Notes: generated by a model not told the origin, from the sequence alone. A stretch of DNA of 64,000 bases from Nocardioides guangzhouensis (GCF_004519545.1 NZ_SDKM01000006.1:62001-126000), one strand, 5' to 3'. Numbered from the stretch's first letter, positions 45,842-57,554 are shown. Translations and numbers: made by a program.

Positions 45842-47101
45842 GTGAACGACCTGCTCTCGCTCTTCCCGGCAGGGAGCGCGCTCGACGACGACGGGACACT
45901 CGTCGTGGGCGGGTGCCGCGCGGACGCGCTCGCCGCGGAGTTCGGTACGCCGGTCCTGGTGGTCGCCGAGGCGGCGCTGCGGGCGCGCGCCCGCGAGTAC
46001 GTCGACGAGCTGACGGCCCGGTGGCCAGGAGGGCGGGTGGTGTTCGCGTCGAAGGCGTTCCCCTGCACGGCGGTCCAGCGGGTGATGGTGGAGGAAGGCC
46101 TCGGCCTCGACGTCGCCGGAGGCGGCGAGATCCTGACCGCGGTCAAGGCCGGCGTCGACCCCGCCCTGGTGGTGCTGCACGGCAACGCCAAGAGCGACGA
46201 GGAGATCGGCATCGCCGTCGAGCACGGCGTCGGCCTCGTCGTCGTCGACAACGCCGACGACGTCGACCGGCTCGAGGCCATCGTGCCCGCAGGCTCGACC
46301 CAGGACGTGCTGGTGCGGATCATTCCCGGGGTCACCGCCGACACGCACAGCCACGTGCTGACGGGTCACGAGGGGTCCAAGTTCGGCCTCGCACCCCGGG
46401 ACGCCGCCCCGCTCATCAGGCGCATCGAGCAGAGCGCGAAGGTCCGGATGCTGGGCCTGCACGTGCACGTGGGCTCGCAGATCCTCGACGTCGAGCCCTT
46501 CGCCGAGTCGGTCGCACCGGTCGCCGCACTCGGGGAGTTCCCCGTCTACGACCTCGGGGGCGGGCTGGGCACTCGGTACACCTGGGCCGACGAGCCGCCC
46601 TCGGTCGCCGCCTACCTGGACGCCCTCATCGGCGCCGCGAAGGAGCACCTGCCCCGCGACTCGCGGGTCATCATCGAGCCCGGCCGGAGCATGGTGGCCG
46701 AGTCGGCCTGCACCCTCTACGAGGTGACCACCGTCAAGCGTGGCGCGATCACGTTCGTGGCCGTCGACGGCGGGATGGGCGACAACCTCGAGGTGGCGCT
46801 GTTCGAGCAGCGGTTCGAGGCCGGCATCGTCGGCCGCTTCGACGGCGCCGGTGCCGAGCGGGTCACGGTCGTCGGGCGGCACTGCGAGAGCGGCGACGTG
46901 CTCGTCGACGGCGTCGACCTGTCCACGCCGGCGGTGGGCAACCTCCTCGCCGTACCCGCGACCGGGGCGTACTGCTTCACGATGGCCAACAACTACAACG
47001 GCAACCGTCGCATCCCGGTGGTCTTCGCCAAGGACGGCGTGGCCCGCCTCGTCGTACGCCGGGAGACGTGGGACGACCTCATGGCGCGCGACGTCGACTG
47101 A
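45842..47101 (+). CDS. Diaminopimelate decarboxylase-like fold III PLP enzyme
   Basis: 419 residues of the alanine-racemase-like type III decarboxylases. PLP lysine in VVFASKAFPC near residue 77, the Gly-rich loop YDLGGGLGTRY near 238, and the dimer-borne Cys in RHCESGDVLVDG near 350, which follows the DAP decarboxylase CESxD form. The C-terminus has a modified end, MANNYNGNRRIPVVFAK. Starts at GTG 45842, 7 bp after the group II gene. A pathway lysA would be elsewhere; this may act on a related diamino acid or on carboxynorspermidine-type substrates. Confidence 0.85.
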   Translation: MNDLLSLFPAGSALDDDGTLVVGGCRADALAAEFGTPVLVVAEAALRARAREYVDELTARWPGGRVVFASKAFPCTAVQRVMVEEGLGLDVAGGGEILTAVKAGVDPALVVLHGNAKSDEEIGIAVEHGVGLVVVDNADDVDRLEAIVPAGSTQDVLVRIIPGVTADTHSHVLTGHEGSKFGLAPRDAAPLIRRIEQSAKVRMLGLHVHVGSQILDVEPFAESVAPVAALGEFPVYDLGGGLGTRYTWADEPPSVAAYLDALIGAAKEHLPRDSRVIIEPGRSMVAESACTLYEVTTVKRGAITFVAVDGGMGDNLEVALFEQRFEAGIVGRFDGAGAERVTVVGRHCESGDVLVDGVDLSTPAVGNLLAVPATGAYCFTMANNYNGNRRIPVVFAKDGVARLVVRRETWDDLMARDVD

Positions 47102-47107
47102 CCCGCG

Positions 47108-47617
47108 TCACGTCTCCCCCGGTGGGGTCCCGTCGTGGCCGGGCCAGGGGCGCGCCGCCACCCGGCGATCGGTCCCCGTGCCGTACGTCGGGTGGCTACC
47201 CGGGACGTGCACCTCGCAGGTCGCGGCCCGGGCGACGTACAGGCGGAGGGCGTCGCCGGTGAGCTCGTCGACCGTGAACGCGCGGGCTCCGCGGATCTCG
47301 CGGAACGCGCGCCCGACGTGCGCGGCGAGCTCGCCGGCCGGCACCTCGCGCGCCGTGCCGGAGCAGTAGACGGCTCGGGTCTCGCGCACGGTCACGCTCG
47401 AGTCGAAGACCACCCAGGACACGGCAGGCCGCGCGGCGACGTTCGCGGAGTGGTGCGAGCCGGGGTGCGACACCCAGTAGAAGTCGCGGTACCGGTGCAC
47501 GCCGTAGAACACCGGCGACACCCGGGGCGTGCCGTCGGGCTCGCTCGTGCCCAGCACGAGGAACACGTTCGCGTCGATGACCTCGCGGGCCATCCGGTCC
47601 AGCTGACCGTCTCCCAT
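47108..47617 (-). CDS. Pyridoxamine 5'-phosphate oxidase family protein
   Basis: 169 residues, flavin-type split beta-barrel. Typical segments: NVFLVLGTSEPDGTPRVSPVF and DFYWVSHPGSHHSANV near residue 45-70, PAVSWVVFDSSVTVRETRA. The C-terminal part is longer than usual. Start ATG 47617 follows a GGGAGG; an earlier in-frame ATG at 47647 would be possible. Convergent with the decarboxylase gene. Substrate unknown. Confidence 0.82.
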   Translation of the reverse strand: MGDGQLDRMAREVIDANVFLVLGTSEPDGTPRVSPVFYGVHRYRDFYWVSHPGSHHSANVAARPAVSWVVFDSSVTVRETRAVYCSGTAREVPAGELAAHVGRAFREIRGARAFTVDELTGDALRLYVARAATCEVHVPGSHPTYGTGTDRRVAARPWPGHDGTPPGET

Positions 47618-47652
47618 GCCTGCATTGACCTCCCGTCCCGTCCCCACTCATC

Positions 47653-47853
47653 GCCGAGGTGCCTATTCTCGATGGCCGAGGTGCCCGGACTTGTGGTCGT
47701 GGCGCGCAGCTCGGGGCACCTCGGCACGCAATTCCGGGCACCTCGGCGTACCCCGTTGGTTGAGGAGCGAGCGCCAGCCAGCGTCTCGAAACCGCCACCA
47801 CTTCGCACGGCTCGCGCCACCACTTCGCACGGCTCGGCGGGGCCTCCTCAACC
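47653..47853. repeat. 22-bp-period inverted arrays between PNPOx and MpaB genes
   Basis: GCCGAGGTGCC at 47653 and 47675 (22 bp apart) faces its complement GGCACCTCGGC at 47715 and 47737 (22 bp apart), forming two inverted arms. Then GGTTGAGGAG (47758-47767) and its complement CTCCTCAACC (47844-47853) enclose a perfect 22-bp tandem duplication (47793-47814 and 47815-47836). The left part of the enclosed sequence matches the TTGAGG...TCTCGAAACC element also near 21311. Fills the whole gap between two minus-strand genes. Confidence 0.85.
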
Positions 47854-47865
47854 GGCGACCCCGGG

Positions 47866-48741
47866 TCAGGGGTGGGCGGCGCGGAGGCGGCGGGACTCGG
47901 CGTTGCCGGAGGTCATCGCCCAGCGGATGGAGGAGGTCGCGGCGTGGCCGCAGGCGTGGGCGACGGTGCGGTCGACGCGGGGGCGCAGCGGGAGGCCGAG
48001 CGGCTCGCGGCTCCAGTCGGGCATGAGACCGATCGCGGCGGTGCGCACCATGGCGTACGCCGGGCGGGCGACGGCGGGGAGCGGCGGCCGCCAGAGCACG
48101 TCGTACACCGCCTCTCGTGCCTCGGGCGTGCCCCGCAGCTCCGGGCGGAAGGAGTCCAGCAACGCGGCGAGGGCCGCCTCGGTCTGCGGCGGGTCGACGA
48201 CGCCGAGGCGGGCAGCCACCTCGCCGGCCTGCGCGACATAGGCGTCACGACCGGCGGCGTCGAGCGGCGTGTGGCCGTAACGCTGGTGCGCCCGCAGGAA
48301 GCTGTCGATCTCGGCGGCGTGCACCCAGGCCAGCAGGTGCGGGTCGGACGCGGCGTACGGCGTGCCGTCCGGCAGCGTGCCGGTGACCGCGACGTGGATC
48401 CGCCGCACCAGCGCGACCGCCTCCTCGGCGTCGTCGACGGTGCCGAACGTGGTGACCGCGAGGAAGTGGCTGGTGCGGGCCAGCCGGCCCCACATGTCGC
48501 CGCGGTAGCCCGAGTGCTCGGAGACCGCCCGCATTGCGGCCGGGTGCAGGGTCTGGAGCATCACCGCCCGCATGCCGCCGACGAACATCGAGGCGTCCCC
48601 GTGGACGCGCGCGATCGCGCTGTCGGGCGGGAACCAGCGCGGTCCCGGCGTGCCGTGGATGCGGCGCCGGTGCTCGGCTCCCTCGGGTCCGGCGACGCGT
48701 GCGAACACGGCGGCACCGATGCGGTCGCGGAGAGCCCCCAT
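47866..48741 (-). CDS. Oxygenase MpaB/DUF2236 family protein
   Basis: 291 residues, mostly alpha-helical. Opening VAGPEGAEHRRRIHGTPG, central VHGDASMFVGGMRAVMLQTLHPAAMRAVSEHSGYRGDMWGRL with the histidines that may hold heme, and HLLAWVHAAEIDSFL match the MpaB (latex-clearing-protein-like) family. Members oxidise terpenoids or ether lipids; the substrate here is unknown. Confidence 0.85.
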   Translation of the reverse strand: MGALRDRIGAAVFARVAGPEGAEHRRRIHGTPGPRWFPPDSAIARVHGDASMFVGGMRAVMLQTLHPAAMRAVSEHSGYRGDMWGRLARTSHFLAVTTFGTVDDAEEAVALVRRIHVAVTGTLPDGTPYAASDPHLLAWVHAAEIDSFLRAHQRYGHTPLDAAGRDAYVAQAGEVAARLGVVDPPQTEAALAALLDSFRPELRGTPEAREAVYDVLWRPPLPAVARPAYAMVRTAAIGLMPDWSREPLGLPLRPRVDRTVAHACGHAATSSIRWAMTSGNAESRRLRAAHP

Positions 48742-48780
48742 GCGCCCGACGATAGCCGGGCGGCGAAGGGCCTCGGCGGG

Positions 48781-49140
48781 TCAGAAGATGATCTCGCCGT
48801 TCTTGCGGCGCGAACGCAGCAACTGCAGGGCCTCGTCCAGGATGTCGGCCGCCTCGGAGTCCGAGCGGCGCTCCTTCACGTAGGCGAGATGCGTCTTGTA
48901 CGGCTCGATCTTCGGTGCCGGGGGCGGGTTCTCGGAGTCGAGGCTCGCGGGCAGCCCGCAGCGTGGGCAGTCCCACGCCTCCGGGATCGCCGCCTCGATC
49001 GAGAACGTCACCACCGAACGGTGGTCGTGCGAGCAGTAGTAGGTGACACTCTGCCGGGGCGCGGCCTCGCCACGCTCGGCCTCACCCATGGGCCCCGCAC
49101 CGACCCGGCTACCGCGGATCGCGTTTCCTCCACCAGCCAC
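48781..49140 (-). CDS. rbpA: RNA polymerase-binding protein RbpA
   Basis: 119 residues. RbpA joins sigma-A RNA polymerase and is essential in mycobacteria and Streptomyces. Matches: VTYYCSHDHRSVVTFSIEAA and EAWDCPRCGLPASLD, the zinc-type Cys/His core, and the C-terminal sigma-interacting YKTHLAYVKERRSDSEA with EALQLLRSRRKNGEIIF. GTG at 49138-49140 with a GGGAGGG upstream gives the length of RbpA; a longer upstream frame is not used. Confidence 0.95.
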   Translation of the reverse strand: MAGGGNAIRGSRVGAGPMGEAERGEAAPRQSVTYYCSHDHRSVVTFSIEAAIPEAWDCPRCGLPASLDSENPPPAPKIEPYKTHLAYVKERRSDSEAADILDEALQLLRSRRKNGEIIF

Positions 49141-49157
49141 GCTGCTTCCCTCCCTGC

Positions 49158-49397
49158 TCAGATCCCACCGTAGGCCAGCAGCAGGCCCAGGGCGATGACA
49201 CAAGCGAACCAAATCACGCCGATACCGACGGTCAGGCGGTCCAGGTTCCGCTCCGCCACCGACGAGCCGCCCAGGCTGCTGGAGACGCCGCCTCCGAACA
49301 TGTCGGAGAGGCCGCCACCGCGGCCCTTGTGCAGCAGCACCATGAGGATCAGCAGGCAGCTGGTGATGACCAGCAGTGCAGTCAGGATCAGAGTCAC
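49158..49397 (-). CDS. secG: Preprotein translocase subunit SecG
   Basis: 79 residues with two helices (LILTALLVITSCLLILMVLL and VGIGVIWFACVIALGLLLA) around the conserved KGRGGGLSDMFGGGVSSSLGGSS loop. GTG 49395-49397 is chosen for family length. Between tpiA and rbpA on the same strand. Confidence 0.95.
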   Translation of the reverse strand: MTLILTALLVITSCLLILMVLLHKGRGGGLSDMFGGGVSSSLGGSSVAERNLDRLTVGIGVIWFACVIALGLLLAYGGI

Positions 49398-49428
49398 GGT
49401 CGACAACCCTAACCGAACGTGCCTGCGA

Positions 49429-50223
49429 TCACAGCACCGGCATCTCGTGGAACCGGCAGATGCCGCCGAACTCGTCGGGCTGCAGGCTGGCACCGCCGAC
49501 GAGGGCCCCGTCGATGTCGGGCCTCTCCATGATTCCCGCGATGTTCGCGGCCTTCACGGACCCGCCGTAGAGCACGCGTACGGCGTCCGCGGCGGCGTCG
49601 CCGTGCACCTCGCGGACCCGCTCGCGGATCGCGGCGCAGACCTCCTGCGCGTCGTCCGGGGTGGCGACCTCGCCGGTGCCGATGGCCCAGACCGGTTCGT
49701 AGGCGACGACCAGGGCGCCGACCTGCTCGGCAGTCAGCCCGGCCAGGGAGCCGTCGAGCTGGGCCAGCGTGAAGGGCACGTGCTCGCCGGCCTGGCGGAC
49801 CTCCAGACCCTCGCCCACGCACACGATCGGGACCATGCCGGCCGCGATCGCCTTGCCTGCCTTGGTGTTGACGAGCTGGTCGGTCTCGGAGTGGTACTCG
49901 CGGCGCTCGGAGTGGCCGACCACGACGTAGGAGCAGCCGAGCTTGGCCAGCATCGCCGCGGAGATCTCGCCGGTGTAGGCGCCGCCGTCGTGCTCGGAGA
50001 CGTCCTGGGCGCCGTACTTGATGGAGAGCCGGTCGCCGTCGACGAGCGTCTGCACGGACCGCAGGTCGGTGAACGGCGGGAGCACCGCCACCTCGACCTT
50101 GCCGTAGTCGTGCCGCTTGTCGGACAGCGTCCACGCGAGCTTCTGCACCAGGACGACGGCCTCCTGGTGGTTGAGGTTCGACTTCCAGTTGCCCGCCATC
50201 AGCGGGGTGCGCTTGGCACTCAT
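49429..50223 (-). CDS. tpiA: Triosephosphate isomerase
   Basis: 264 residues. Active-site elements: NWKSNLN near residue 12, [14 protein letters not shown] with the catalytic His, and [19 protein letters not shown] with the catalytic Glu. The last helices end [15 protein letters not shown]. Follows pgk with 8 bp; glycolytic gap-pgk-tpiA order as in other actinobacteria. Confidence 0.97.
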   Translation of the reverse strand: MSAKRTPLMAGNWKSNLNHQEAVVLVQKLAWTLSDKRHDYGKVEVAVLPPFTDLRSVQTLVDGDRLSIKYGAQDVSEHDGGAYTGEISAAMLAKLGCSYVVVGHSERREYHSETDQLVNTKAGKAIAAGMVPIVCVGEGLEVRQAGEHVPFTLAQLDGSLAGLTAEQVGALVVAYEPVWAIGTGEVATPDDAQEVCAAIRERVREVHGDAAADAVRVLYGGSVKAANIAGIMERPDIDGALVGGASLQPDEFGGICRFHEMPVL

Positions 50224-50231
50224 CTGTTCTC

Positions 50232-51446
50232 TCAGTCCTCCAGGACGGTGATCCCCGGGAGCTCCTTGCCCTCGAGGTACTCCAGGCTGGCTCCACCGCC
50301 GGTGGAGATGTGGCCGAACGCCGCCTCGTCGAAGCCGAGCTGGCGCACCGCGGCCGCCGAGTCGCCGCCGCCGACGACCGACAGGCCGTCGACCTTCGTC
50401 AGGGCCTCGGCGACGGCACGGGTGCCGTCCGCGAACGCCGCGGTCTCGAACACGCCCATCGGGCCGTTCCAGAAGACCGTGCGGGCGCCGGCGAGCGCGG
50501 CCGCGAACGCGGCACCGGACTCCGGTCCGATGTCGAGGCCGAGGCTGTCCTCGGGGATCCCGGAGGCAGGTACGACGCGGGGCTCGGGCGCGCGGTCGCC
50601 GGACGGGAACGCGGTGTCGACGACGATGTCGGTCGGCAGCACGATCTCGACCCCGGACTCCTGCGCCCGGGCGAGGTAGTCGCGGCAGGTGTCGAGCTGG
50701 TCCTCCTCGAGGAGGCTGGTGCCGACCTCGTGGCCCTGGGCCTTGAGGAAGGTGAACACCATGCCGCCACCGATGAGCAGCTTGTCGGCCTTGCCGAGCA
50801 GGTTGTCGATCACCCCGAGCTTGTCGGAGACCTTGGACCCGCCGAGCACCACCACGTAGGGGCGCTCCGGGTCGACGGTCAGCCGGCGCAGCACGTCGAT
50901 CTCGGTGGCCACCAGCTGGCCCATCGCGTGCGGCAGCCGCTGCGCGACGTCGTACACCGACGCCTGCTTGCGGTGCACCACCCCGAACCCGTCGCTGACG
51001 AACCCGTCGGCCAGCGACGCGAGCTGGTCGGCGAACGCGCCGCGCTCGGCATCGTCCTTGCTGGTCTCGCCGGCGTTGAACCGGATGTTCTCCAGCAGGG
51101 CCACGTGGCCGTCGGGGAGGTTCCCCACCGTCTCCTTCGCGCTCTCCCCCACCGTGTCGGTGGCGAAGGCGACCGGGGTGCCCAGCAGCTCGCCGAGGCG
51201 GGCGGCCACCGGCTCCAGGGAGTACGCCGGGTCCGGCGAGCCCTTGGGCCGGCCCAGGTGGGCGGTCACGACCACCCGGGCGCCGGCGTCGGCCAGCGCC
51301 CGGATGGTCGGCACGCTCGCCCGGATCCGGCCGTCGTCGGTGATGGTGGTGCCGTCCAGCGGCACGTTCAGGTCGGAGCGGACCAGGATCCGCTTGCCCT
51401 GGAGGCTGCCGCCGAGGGCGGCAGCCAGGGTGTCGAGCTGTGCCAT
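50232..51446 (-). CDS. pgk: Phosphoglycerate kinase
   Basis: 404 residues. [14 protein letters not shown] near residue 19, [30 protein letters not shown] and the C-terminal [15 protein letters not shown], all of the PGK family. Start ATG 51444-51446; the frame goes on upstream into the gap region but is not the start. 5 bp after gap. Confidence 0.97.
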   Translation of the reverse strand: MAQLDTLAAALGGSLQGKRILVRSDLNVPLDGTTITDDGRIRASVPTIRALADAGARVVVTAHLGRPKGSPDPAYSLEPVAARLGELLGTPVAFATDTVGESAKETVGNLPDGHVALLENIRFNAGETSKDDAERGAFADQLASLADGFVSDGFGVVHRKQASVYDVAQRLPHAMGQLVATEIDVLRRLTVDPERPYVVVLGGSKVSDKLGVIDNLLGKADKLLIGGGMVFTFLKAQGHEVGTSLLEEDQLDTCRDYLARAQESGVEIVLPTDIVVDTAFPSGDRAPEPRVVPASGIPEDSLGLDIGPESGAAFAAALAGARTVFWNGPMGVFETAAFADGTRAVAEALTKVDGLSVVGGGDSAAAVRQLGFDEAAFGHISTGGGASLEYLEGKELPGITVLED

Positions 51447-51451
51447 CCGGG

Positions 51452-52522
<1,071 letters not shown>

Positions 52523-52591
52523 CTATCGCCCGCGTGCAGGCGCGGCGACAGGGCGTTCGTCCTACGTGCGGGTAACCGAACGGCCCGGGGC

Positions 52592-53578
52592 TCAGGCCTC
52601 CTCGGCGAGCATCTCCGGGGTCAGCGAGGCTTCGGTGTCGGGGATCCCCATGTCCTCGGCTCGCTTGTCGGCCATCGCGAGCAGCCGGCGGATCCGGCCG
52701 GCGATGGCGTCCTTGGTCAGCACCGGGTCGTGCAGCTGCCCGAGCTCCTCGAGCGAGGCCTGCTTGTGCTCGAGACGGAGGTCACCGGCCATGCGCAGGT
52801 GGTCGGGCACCTCGTCGCCGAGGATCTCGAGGGCCCGCTCGACGCGGGCCCCGGCGGCGACGGCCGCGCGGGCGGAGCGGCGCAGGTTGGCGTCGTCGAA
52901 GTTGGCGAGCCGGTTGGCGGTGGCGCGGACCTCGCGGCGCATGCGCCGCTCCTCCCACGCCATCAGAGTCTCGTGGGCACCGAGCCGCGTGAGCAGGGCC
53001 CCGATCGCGTCGCCGTCCCGGATCACGACCCGGTCGACGCCACGGACCTCGCGGGCCTTGGCCTGGATGCCGAGCCGCCGGGCGACCCCGACCAGGGCCA
53101 GCGCGGCCTCGGGCCCGGGGCAGGTGACCTCGAGCGAGGAGGAGCGCCCGGGCTCGGTGAGCGATCCGTGCGCGAGGAAGGCGCCCCGCCAGGCGGCCAC
53201 GGCGTCGCAGCCGCCACCGGAGACCACCTGCGGGGGCAGGCCGCGGACCGGCCGGCCGCGCTGGTCGAGCAACCCGGTCTGGCGGGCCAGCGCCTCGCCG
53301 TCCTTGACCACGCGCAGGACGTAGCGGCTGCCCTTGCGGATGCCGTTGCCCTGGACCACCGCGACCTCGGCGGTGTGCCCGTAGATCTCGGCGATGTCCT
53401 TGCGGAGCCGGCGGGCCGCCGCTCCCGTGTCCAGCTCGGCCTCGACCACGATCTTCCCGCTGACGATGTGCAGGCCCCCGGCGAACCGGAGGGTGGTGGA
53501 GACCTCGGCCTTGCGACAGCACGTCTTGGTGGTGGTGGTGCTGGCGAGTTCCGACTTCACCTGTGCCGTCATTGCCAT
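52592..53578 (-). CDS. whiA: WhiA, sporulation/cell-division transcription regulator
   Basis: 328 residues. Conserved start [31 protein letters not shown]-related central part, and the C-terminal helix-turn-helix ([30 protein letters not shown]). In Streptomyces WhiA works with WhiB for septation genes. Overlaps yvcK by 10 bp. Confidence 0.96.
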   Translation of the reverse strand: MAMTAQVKSELASTTTTKTCCRKAEVSTTLRFAGGLHIVSGKIVVEAELDTGAAARRLRKDIAEIYGHTAEVAVVQGNGIRKGSRYVLRVVKDGEALARQTGLLDQRGRPVRGLPPQVVSGGGCDAVAAWRGAFLAHGSLTEPGRSSSLEVTCPGPEAALALVGVARRLGIQAKAREVRGVDRVVIRDGDAIGALLTRLGAHETLMAWEERRMRREVRATANRLANFDDANLRRSARAAVAAGARVERALEILGDEVPDHLRMAGDLRLEHKQASLEELGQLHDPVLTKDAIAGRIRRLLAMADKRAEDMGIPDTEASLTPEMLAEEA

Positions 53579-54570
53579 GCGGCCGATCCTGTCACACGAC
53601 TCATGATCGCGCGGCAGGCTTCGGCAAGCAGCTGCGCATCGTGACGCGGCGTGCCGTCGCTGGTCCGGACCTCGGCCAGCACCAGCTCCCCGCCGCTGCT
53701 GGCGACCGTCCCCTCCAGCACCGTCCGGTCCGGAACGGTCGAGGGGTCGGCCAGCACGGTGTCGATGCGCAGGTCGGGCGCGTGCTCGAGCAGCGCGGCG
53801 AGGTGGTCCTCCGCGGCGTACCCGCTGGTCTCCCCCGCCTGCTCCGCCAGGTTGAGCACCACCAGCACTCGCGCGTCGGTCTCGACCAGGGCCCGGCGCA
53901 GCTCGGGGACCATGAGGTGCGGAAGCACGGAGGTGTACCAGCTGCCGGGGCCGAGCACGACCCAGTCGGCCTCGCGGACCGCCTGCACCGCCTCGGGGCA
54001 GGCGACCGGGTCCTCGGGGTCGAGCTGGATGCCGACGAGCTGGCCGCCGGTGGTGGCCACCTGCACCTGGCCGCGGACCAGGTCGACCCGCTCGGGGTCG
54101 GCCGGGTCGACGCCACGCACCCGGGCGGTGATGTCCATCGGGGTGATCGCCATCGGCAGCACCCGGCCCCGGGCGCCGAGCAGCCGGCCGACCCAGGCCA
54201 GGCCGTCGACGTGCTCGCCGAGGAGCTCCCAGAGCGCGACGATCAACAGGTTGCCCACGGCGTGACCGTGCATCTCGCCGTTGCCGGCGAACCGGTGCTG
54301 CAGCACCTTCGCCCAGGTCTGGCCCCAGTCGTCGTCGCCGCAGAGCGCGGCCAGCGCCATCCGGAGGTCGCCGGGCGGGAGCACCCCGAACTCGTCGCGC
54401 AGCCGCCCGGAGCTGCCGCCGTTGTCGGCGACCGTGACCACCGCGGTCACGTCGTCGACCACGTGCCGCAGCGCGGAGAGGGTGGCCGCGAGGCCGTGCC
54501 CTCCCCCGAGCGCGACCACCTTCCGCGGCAGCAGCCCGCCGGCCGCCGGCGCGACCGTCCCCTCGGTCAT
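53569..54570 (-). CDS. yvcK: YvcK family UDP-GlcNAc-binding protein (gluconeogenesis factor)
   Basis: 333 residues. [18 protein letters not shown] near residue 17, [31 protein letters not shown] and [13 protein letters not shown] are the YvcK/CofD-like motifs. Controls cell-wall metabolism in Bacillus and mycobacteria. Overlaps rapZ and whiA; forms a fixed rapZ-yvcK-whiA order. Confidence 0.95.
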   Translation of the reverse strand: MTEGTVAPAAGGLLPRKVVALGGGHGLAATLSALRHVVDDVTAVVTVADNGGSSGRLRDEFGVLPPGDLRMALAALCGDDDWGQTWAKVLQHRFAGNGEMHGHAVGNLLIVALWELLGEHVDGLAWVGRLLGARGRVLPMAITPMDITARVRGVDPADPERVDLVRGQVQVATTGGQLVGIQLDPEDPVACPEAVQAVREADWVVLGPGSWYTSVLPHLMVPELRRALVETDARVLVVLNLAEQAGETSGYAAEDHLAALLEHAPDLRIDTVLADPSTVPDRTVLEGTVASSGGELVLAEVRTSDGTPRHDAQLLAEACRAIMSRVTGSAAWQ

Positions 54571-55451
54571 TCGCGTCCCAGGTCGCGGTGCGTGGCCCGC
54601 GCGGAGTAGCCGAGCTTGCGCAGCCGCGCGGTGATCTCCTCGGACATCGCCACGCTGCGGTGCTTGCCGCCGGTGCAGCCGATGGCCACGGTCATGAACC
54701 GCTTGCCCTCGCTCAGGTAGCCGCCGGCGGCGGTCTCCAGCACCGGGACGTAGCGGTCGAGGAACTCCTGCGCCCCCGGCCGCTCCTTGACGTACGTCGC
54801 GACCTCCGGGTCCTGCCCGTTCTGGTCGCGCAGCTCCGGCACCCAGAACGGGTTGGGCAGGAACCGCATGTCGGCGACGTAGTCGGCGTCGACGGGGATG
54901 CCGTACTTGAAGCCGAAGCTCACCACGGTGATCTTGAGGCTGGTCGAGTGCGGCGAACCGAACGCCTCGGCCACCTTGTCGGTGAGCTGGTGGACGTTGA
55001 GGCTGGAGGTGTCGATGACCACGTCGGCACCGCTGCGCAGGTCGCTGAGCACCACCCGCTCGCGCTCGAGCCCGTCGAGCAGCCGGCCGCCGCCCTGCAG
55101 CGGGTGCGGTCGGCGGGCCGCCTCCTGGCGGCGTACGAGGACGTCGTCGTCGGCCTCGAGGAACAGCAAGGTGGTGCGTCGGCCGGTGGCGCCCTGCGCC
55201 AGGTTGGCCTGGAGCGAGTCGAAGAAGGAACCGGAGCGCACGTCGACCACGACCGCGATCGGCTGCTGGACGCCCTTGCTCTCGTCGACCAGCCGGACCA
55301 CGTCGCGGAGCAGCTGCGGCGGGAGGTTGTCGACCACGTAGTAGCCGAGGTCCTCGAGCTCCTTGGCCGCGGTGCTGCGCCCGGCTCCGGTCATCCCGGT
55401 GACCACCACGACCTCGCCGCGCGGGTCGTCCTCCTGCTCCGGCGCGCTCAT
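54567..55451 (-). CDS. rapZ: RNase adapter RapZ
   Basis: 294 residues. Walker A is [20 protein letters not shown], a variant of GMSGAGKS with Arg in place of the usual Lys, and Walker [19 protein letters not shown]. The C-terminus has [26 protein letters not shown] and [12 protein letters not shown]. Overlaps uvrC and yvcK. Confidence 0.95.
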   Translation of the reverse strand: MSAPEQEDDPRGEVVVVTGMTGAGRSTAAKELEDLGYYVVDNLPPQLLRDVVRLVDESKGVQQPIAVVVDVRSGSFFDSLQANLAQGATGRRTTLLFLEADDDVLVRRQEAARRPHPLQGGGRLLDGLERERVVLSDLRSGADVVIDTSSLNVHQLTDKVAEAFGSPHSTSLKITVVSFGFKYGIPVDADYVADMRFLPNPFWVPELRDQNGQDPEVATYVKERPGAQEFLDRYVPVLETAAGGYLSEGKRFMTVAIGCTGGKHRSVAMSEEITARLRKLGYSARATHRDLGRE

Positions 55452-57448
55452 CAGTGCTCCTCGATCTCACCCGTCGACGTGTTGACGGAGACAGTCTTGC
55501 CGGTTCGTTCGGCCACCGCATCCTTGATCGCCCGGGCGGTCGCCGGGCCGATGCCCGGGACCTGTGCGATCTCCTCGACCTCCGCCGCCCGCAGCTTGCG
55601 CAGCGAGCCGAAGTGCTTGAGCAGGGTCTTGCGGCGCACCTCGCCCAGACCCGGCACGTCGTCGAGCAGGCTCTCGACCATCGTCTTGGAGCGCCGGGAC
55701 CGGTGGTGGGTGATCGCGAACCGGTGCGCCTCGTCGCGGATCCGCTGGAGGAGGTAGAGCCCCTCGCTGGACCGCGGGAGGATCACCGGGTCCTCCTCGG
55801 ACGGGAGCCAGACCTCCTCGAGCCGCTTGGCCAGCCCGCACACCGGGATGTCGTCGATGCCGAGCTCGTCGAGCGCCCGCTGGGCTGCGGCCACCTGCGG
55901 CGGACCGCCGTCGACGACCACCAGCCCGGGCGCGTAGGCGAACTTGCGGGGACGCCCGGTCTCGGGGTCGACCAGCATCGGGCCCTCCTCCCTCTCATCG
56001 ACCCCGTCGCCGTCGGCGCCGCCCGTGTCGAGCGCGCCCTGCCTGGCCTGCTCGTCGAGCAGCCGCCGGAACCGGCGCGTGATCACCTCGTGCATCGAGG
56101 CCACGTCGTTCTGGCCGTCGACGCCCCGGATCACGAAGCGGCGGTACTCGCCCTTGCGGGCCAGGCCGTCCTCGAAGACCACCATGGACGCGACCACCTC
56201 GGTGCCCTGCAGGTTGGAGACGTCGTAGCACTCGATCCGCAACGGCACCTCGGACAGGCCGAGCGCCTCCTGGATCTCCTCCAGCGCCCGGTTGCGCGTG
56301 GTCAGATCGCTGGCCCGCTTGGTCTTGTGCAGGCCGAGCGCCTGCAGGGCGTTGCGGGCGACGGTCTCCTGCAACGCCTTCTTGTCGCCGCGCTGCGGCA
56401 CCCGGAGCGCGACCTTGCCGCCGCGGAGCTCGCCGAGCAGCTCCTCCATCGTCGCGGGGTCGGGCGGCAGGGCCGGCACCAGGATCTCGCGCGGGATGGT
56501 GTCGCGGCCGTGCTCGCCGGCGTAGAGCTGGAGCAGGAAGTTCTCGACGAGGACGTCGGTGTCGCCCTCCTCCACCCGGTCGGCGACCCAGCCGCGCTGA
56601 CCCCGGACCCGGCCGCCCCGGACGTAGAAGATCTGGACGGCGACCTCGAGCGGGTCCTCGGCCAGCGCGATCACGTCGGCGTCGGTGCCGTCGCCGAGCA
56701 CCACGGCCTGCTTCTCCAGCGCCTTGTTGAGGGCGCCGAGGTCGTCGCGCAGTCGGGCCGCCTTCTCGAAGTCCAGCGCCTCGGAGGCGGCGTACATCTC
56801 CTTCTCGATGCGGCGGACGAACGGCCGGGTCTGTCCGGCCATGAAGTCGCAGAAGTCGTCGACGATCGCCCGGTGCTCCTCGGCGGTGACGCTGCCGACA
56901 CAGGGCGCCGAGCACTTGTCGATGTAGCCGAGCAGGCAGGGCCGCCCGATCTGGCCGGCCCGCTTGAAGACGCCGTTGGTGCACGAACGCATCGGGAAGA
57001 CCCGCAGCAGCAGGTCGACGGTCTCGCGGATCGCCCAGGCGTGGCTGTAGGGACCGAAGTAGCGGGTGCCCTTGCGCTTCGCGCCGCGCCCGACCATCAC
57101 CCGCGGGAACTCGTCGCCCACGGTGACCGCGAGCCAGGGGTAGGACTTGTCGTCGCGGTACTTCACGTTGAACCGCGGGTCGAACTCCTTGATCCAGGAG
57201 TACTCCAGCTGGAGCGCCTCGACCTCGGTCGCCACGACCGTCCACTCGACGCTGGCCGCGGTGGTGACCATGGTGGCCGTGCGCGGGTGGAGGTTGCCGA
57301 GGTCCTGGAAGTACGACGAGAGCCGGGCGCGGAGGTTCTTCGCCTTGCCGACGTAGACAACCCGGCGGTGCGCGTCGCGGAACCGGTAGACCCCCGGCTG
57401 GGTGGGGATCGACCCGGTCTCCGGGCGGTACGTCGTCGGGTCGGCCAC
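55451..57448 (-). CDS. uvrC: Excinuclease ABC subunit C
   Basis: 665 residues. N-terminal GIY-YIG nuclease ([24 protein letters not shown]), central UVR motif region ([19 protein letters not shown]), then RNase H-like domain ([36 protein letters not shown]) and the C-terminal HhH ([19 protein letters not shown]). Full length. First gene of uvrC-rapZ-yvcK-whiA. Confidence 0.97.
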   Translation of the reverse strand: MADPTTYRPETGSIPTQPGVYRFRDAHRRVVYVGKAKNLRARLSSYFQDLGNLHPRTATMVTTAASVEWTVVATEVEALQLEYSWIKEFDPRFNVKYRDDKSYPWLAVTVGDEFPRVMVGRGAKRKGTRYFGPYSHAWAIRETVDLLLRVFPMRSCTNGVFKRAGQIGRPCLLGYIDKCSAPCVGSVTAEEHRAIVDDFCDFMAGQTRPFVRRIEKEMYAASEALDFEKAARLRDDLGALNKALEKQAVVLGDGTDADVIALAEDPLEVAVQIFYVRGGRVRGQRGWVADRVEEGDTDVLVENFLLQLYAGEHGRDTIPREILVPALPPDPATMEELLGELRGGKVALRVPQRGDKKALQETVARNALQALGLHKTKRASDLTTRNRALEEIQEALGLSEVPLRIECYDVSNLQGTEVVASMVVFEDGLARKGEYRRFVIRGVDGQNDVASMHEVITRRFRRLLDEQARQGALDTGGADGDGVDEREEGPMLVDPETGRPRKFAYAPGLVVVDGGPPQVAAAQRALDELGIDDIPVCGLAKRLEEVWLPSEEDPVILPRSSEGLYLLQRIRDEAHRFAITHHRSRRSKTMVESLLDDVPGLGEVRRKTLLKHFGSLRKLRAAEVEEIAQVPGIGPATARAIKDAVAERTGKTVSVNTSTGEIEEH

Positions 57449-57536
57449 GCCTCAACCCTACGGGCCGGCAGGGACAGCCCACGGCTCCCCCGACGCCGGA
57501 CGACACGCCCGCGTGGAATGGCCTTCATTTAGTCTA

Positions 57537-57554
57537 GTGAGTTAGTTTACTTAC
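57537..57554. promoter_or_regulatory. TetR-type operator adjoining the TPR38 start codon
   Basis: GTGAGTTAGTTTACTTAC is an imperfect 18-bp palindrome (6 of 9 matches) directly before the ATG 57555, in an AT-rich patch. TAGTTT (57543-57548) is a possible -10 with leaderless start. No TetR gene is near; identity is inferred. Confidence 0.45.

Noticed and set aside
47866..49173. Plus-strand open frames across the MpaB and rbpA genes
   Set aside because: Opposite-strand shadows without domain character.
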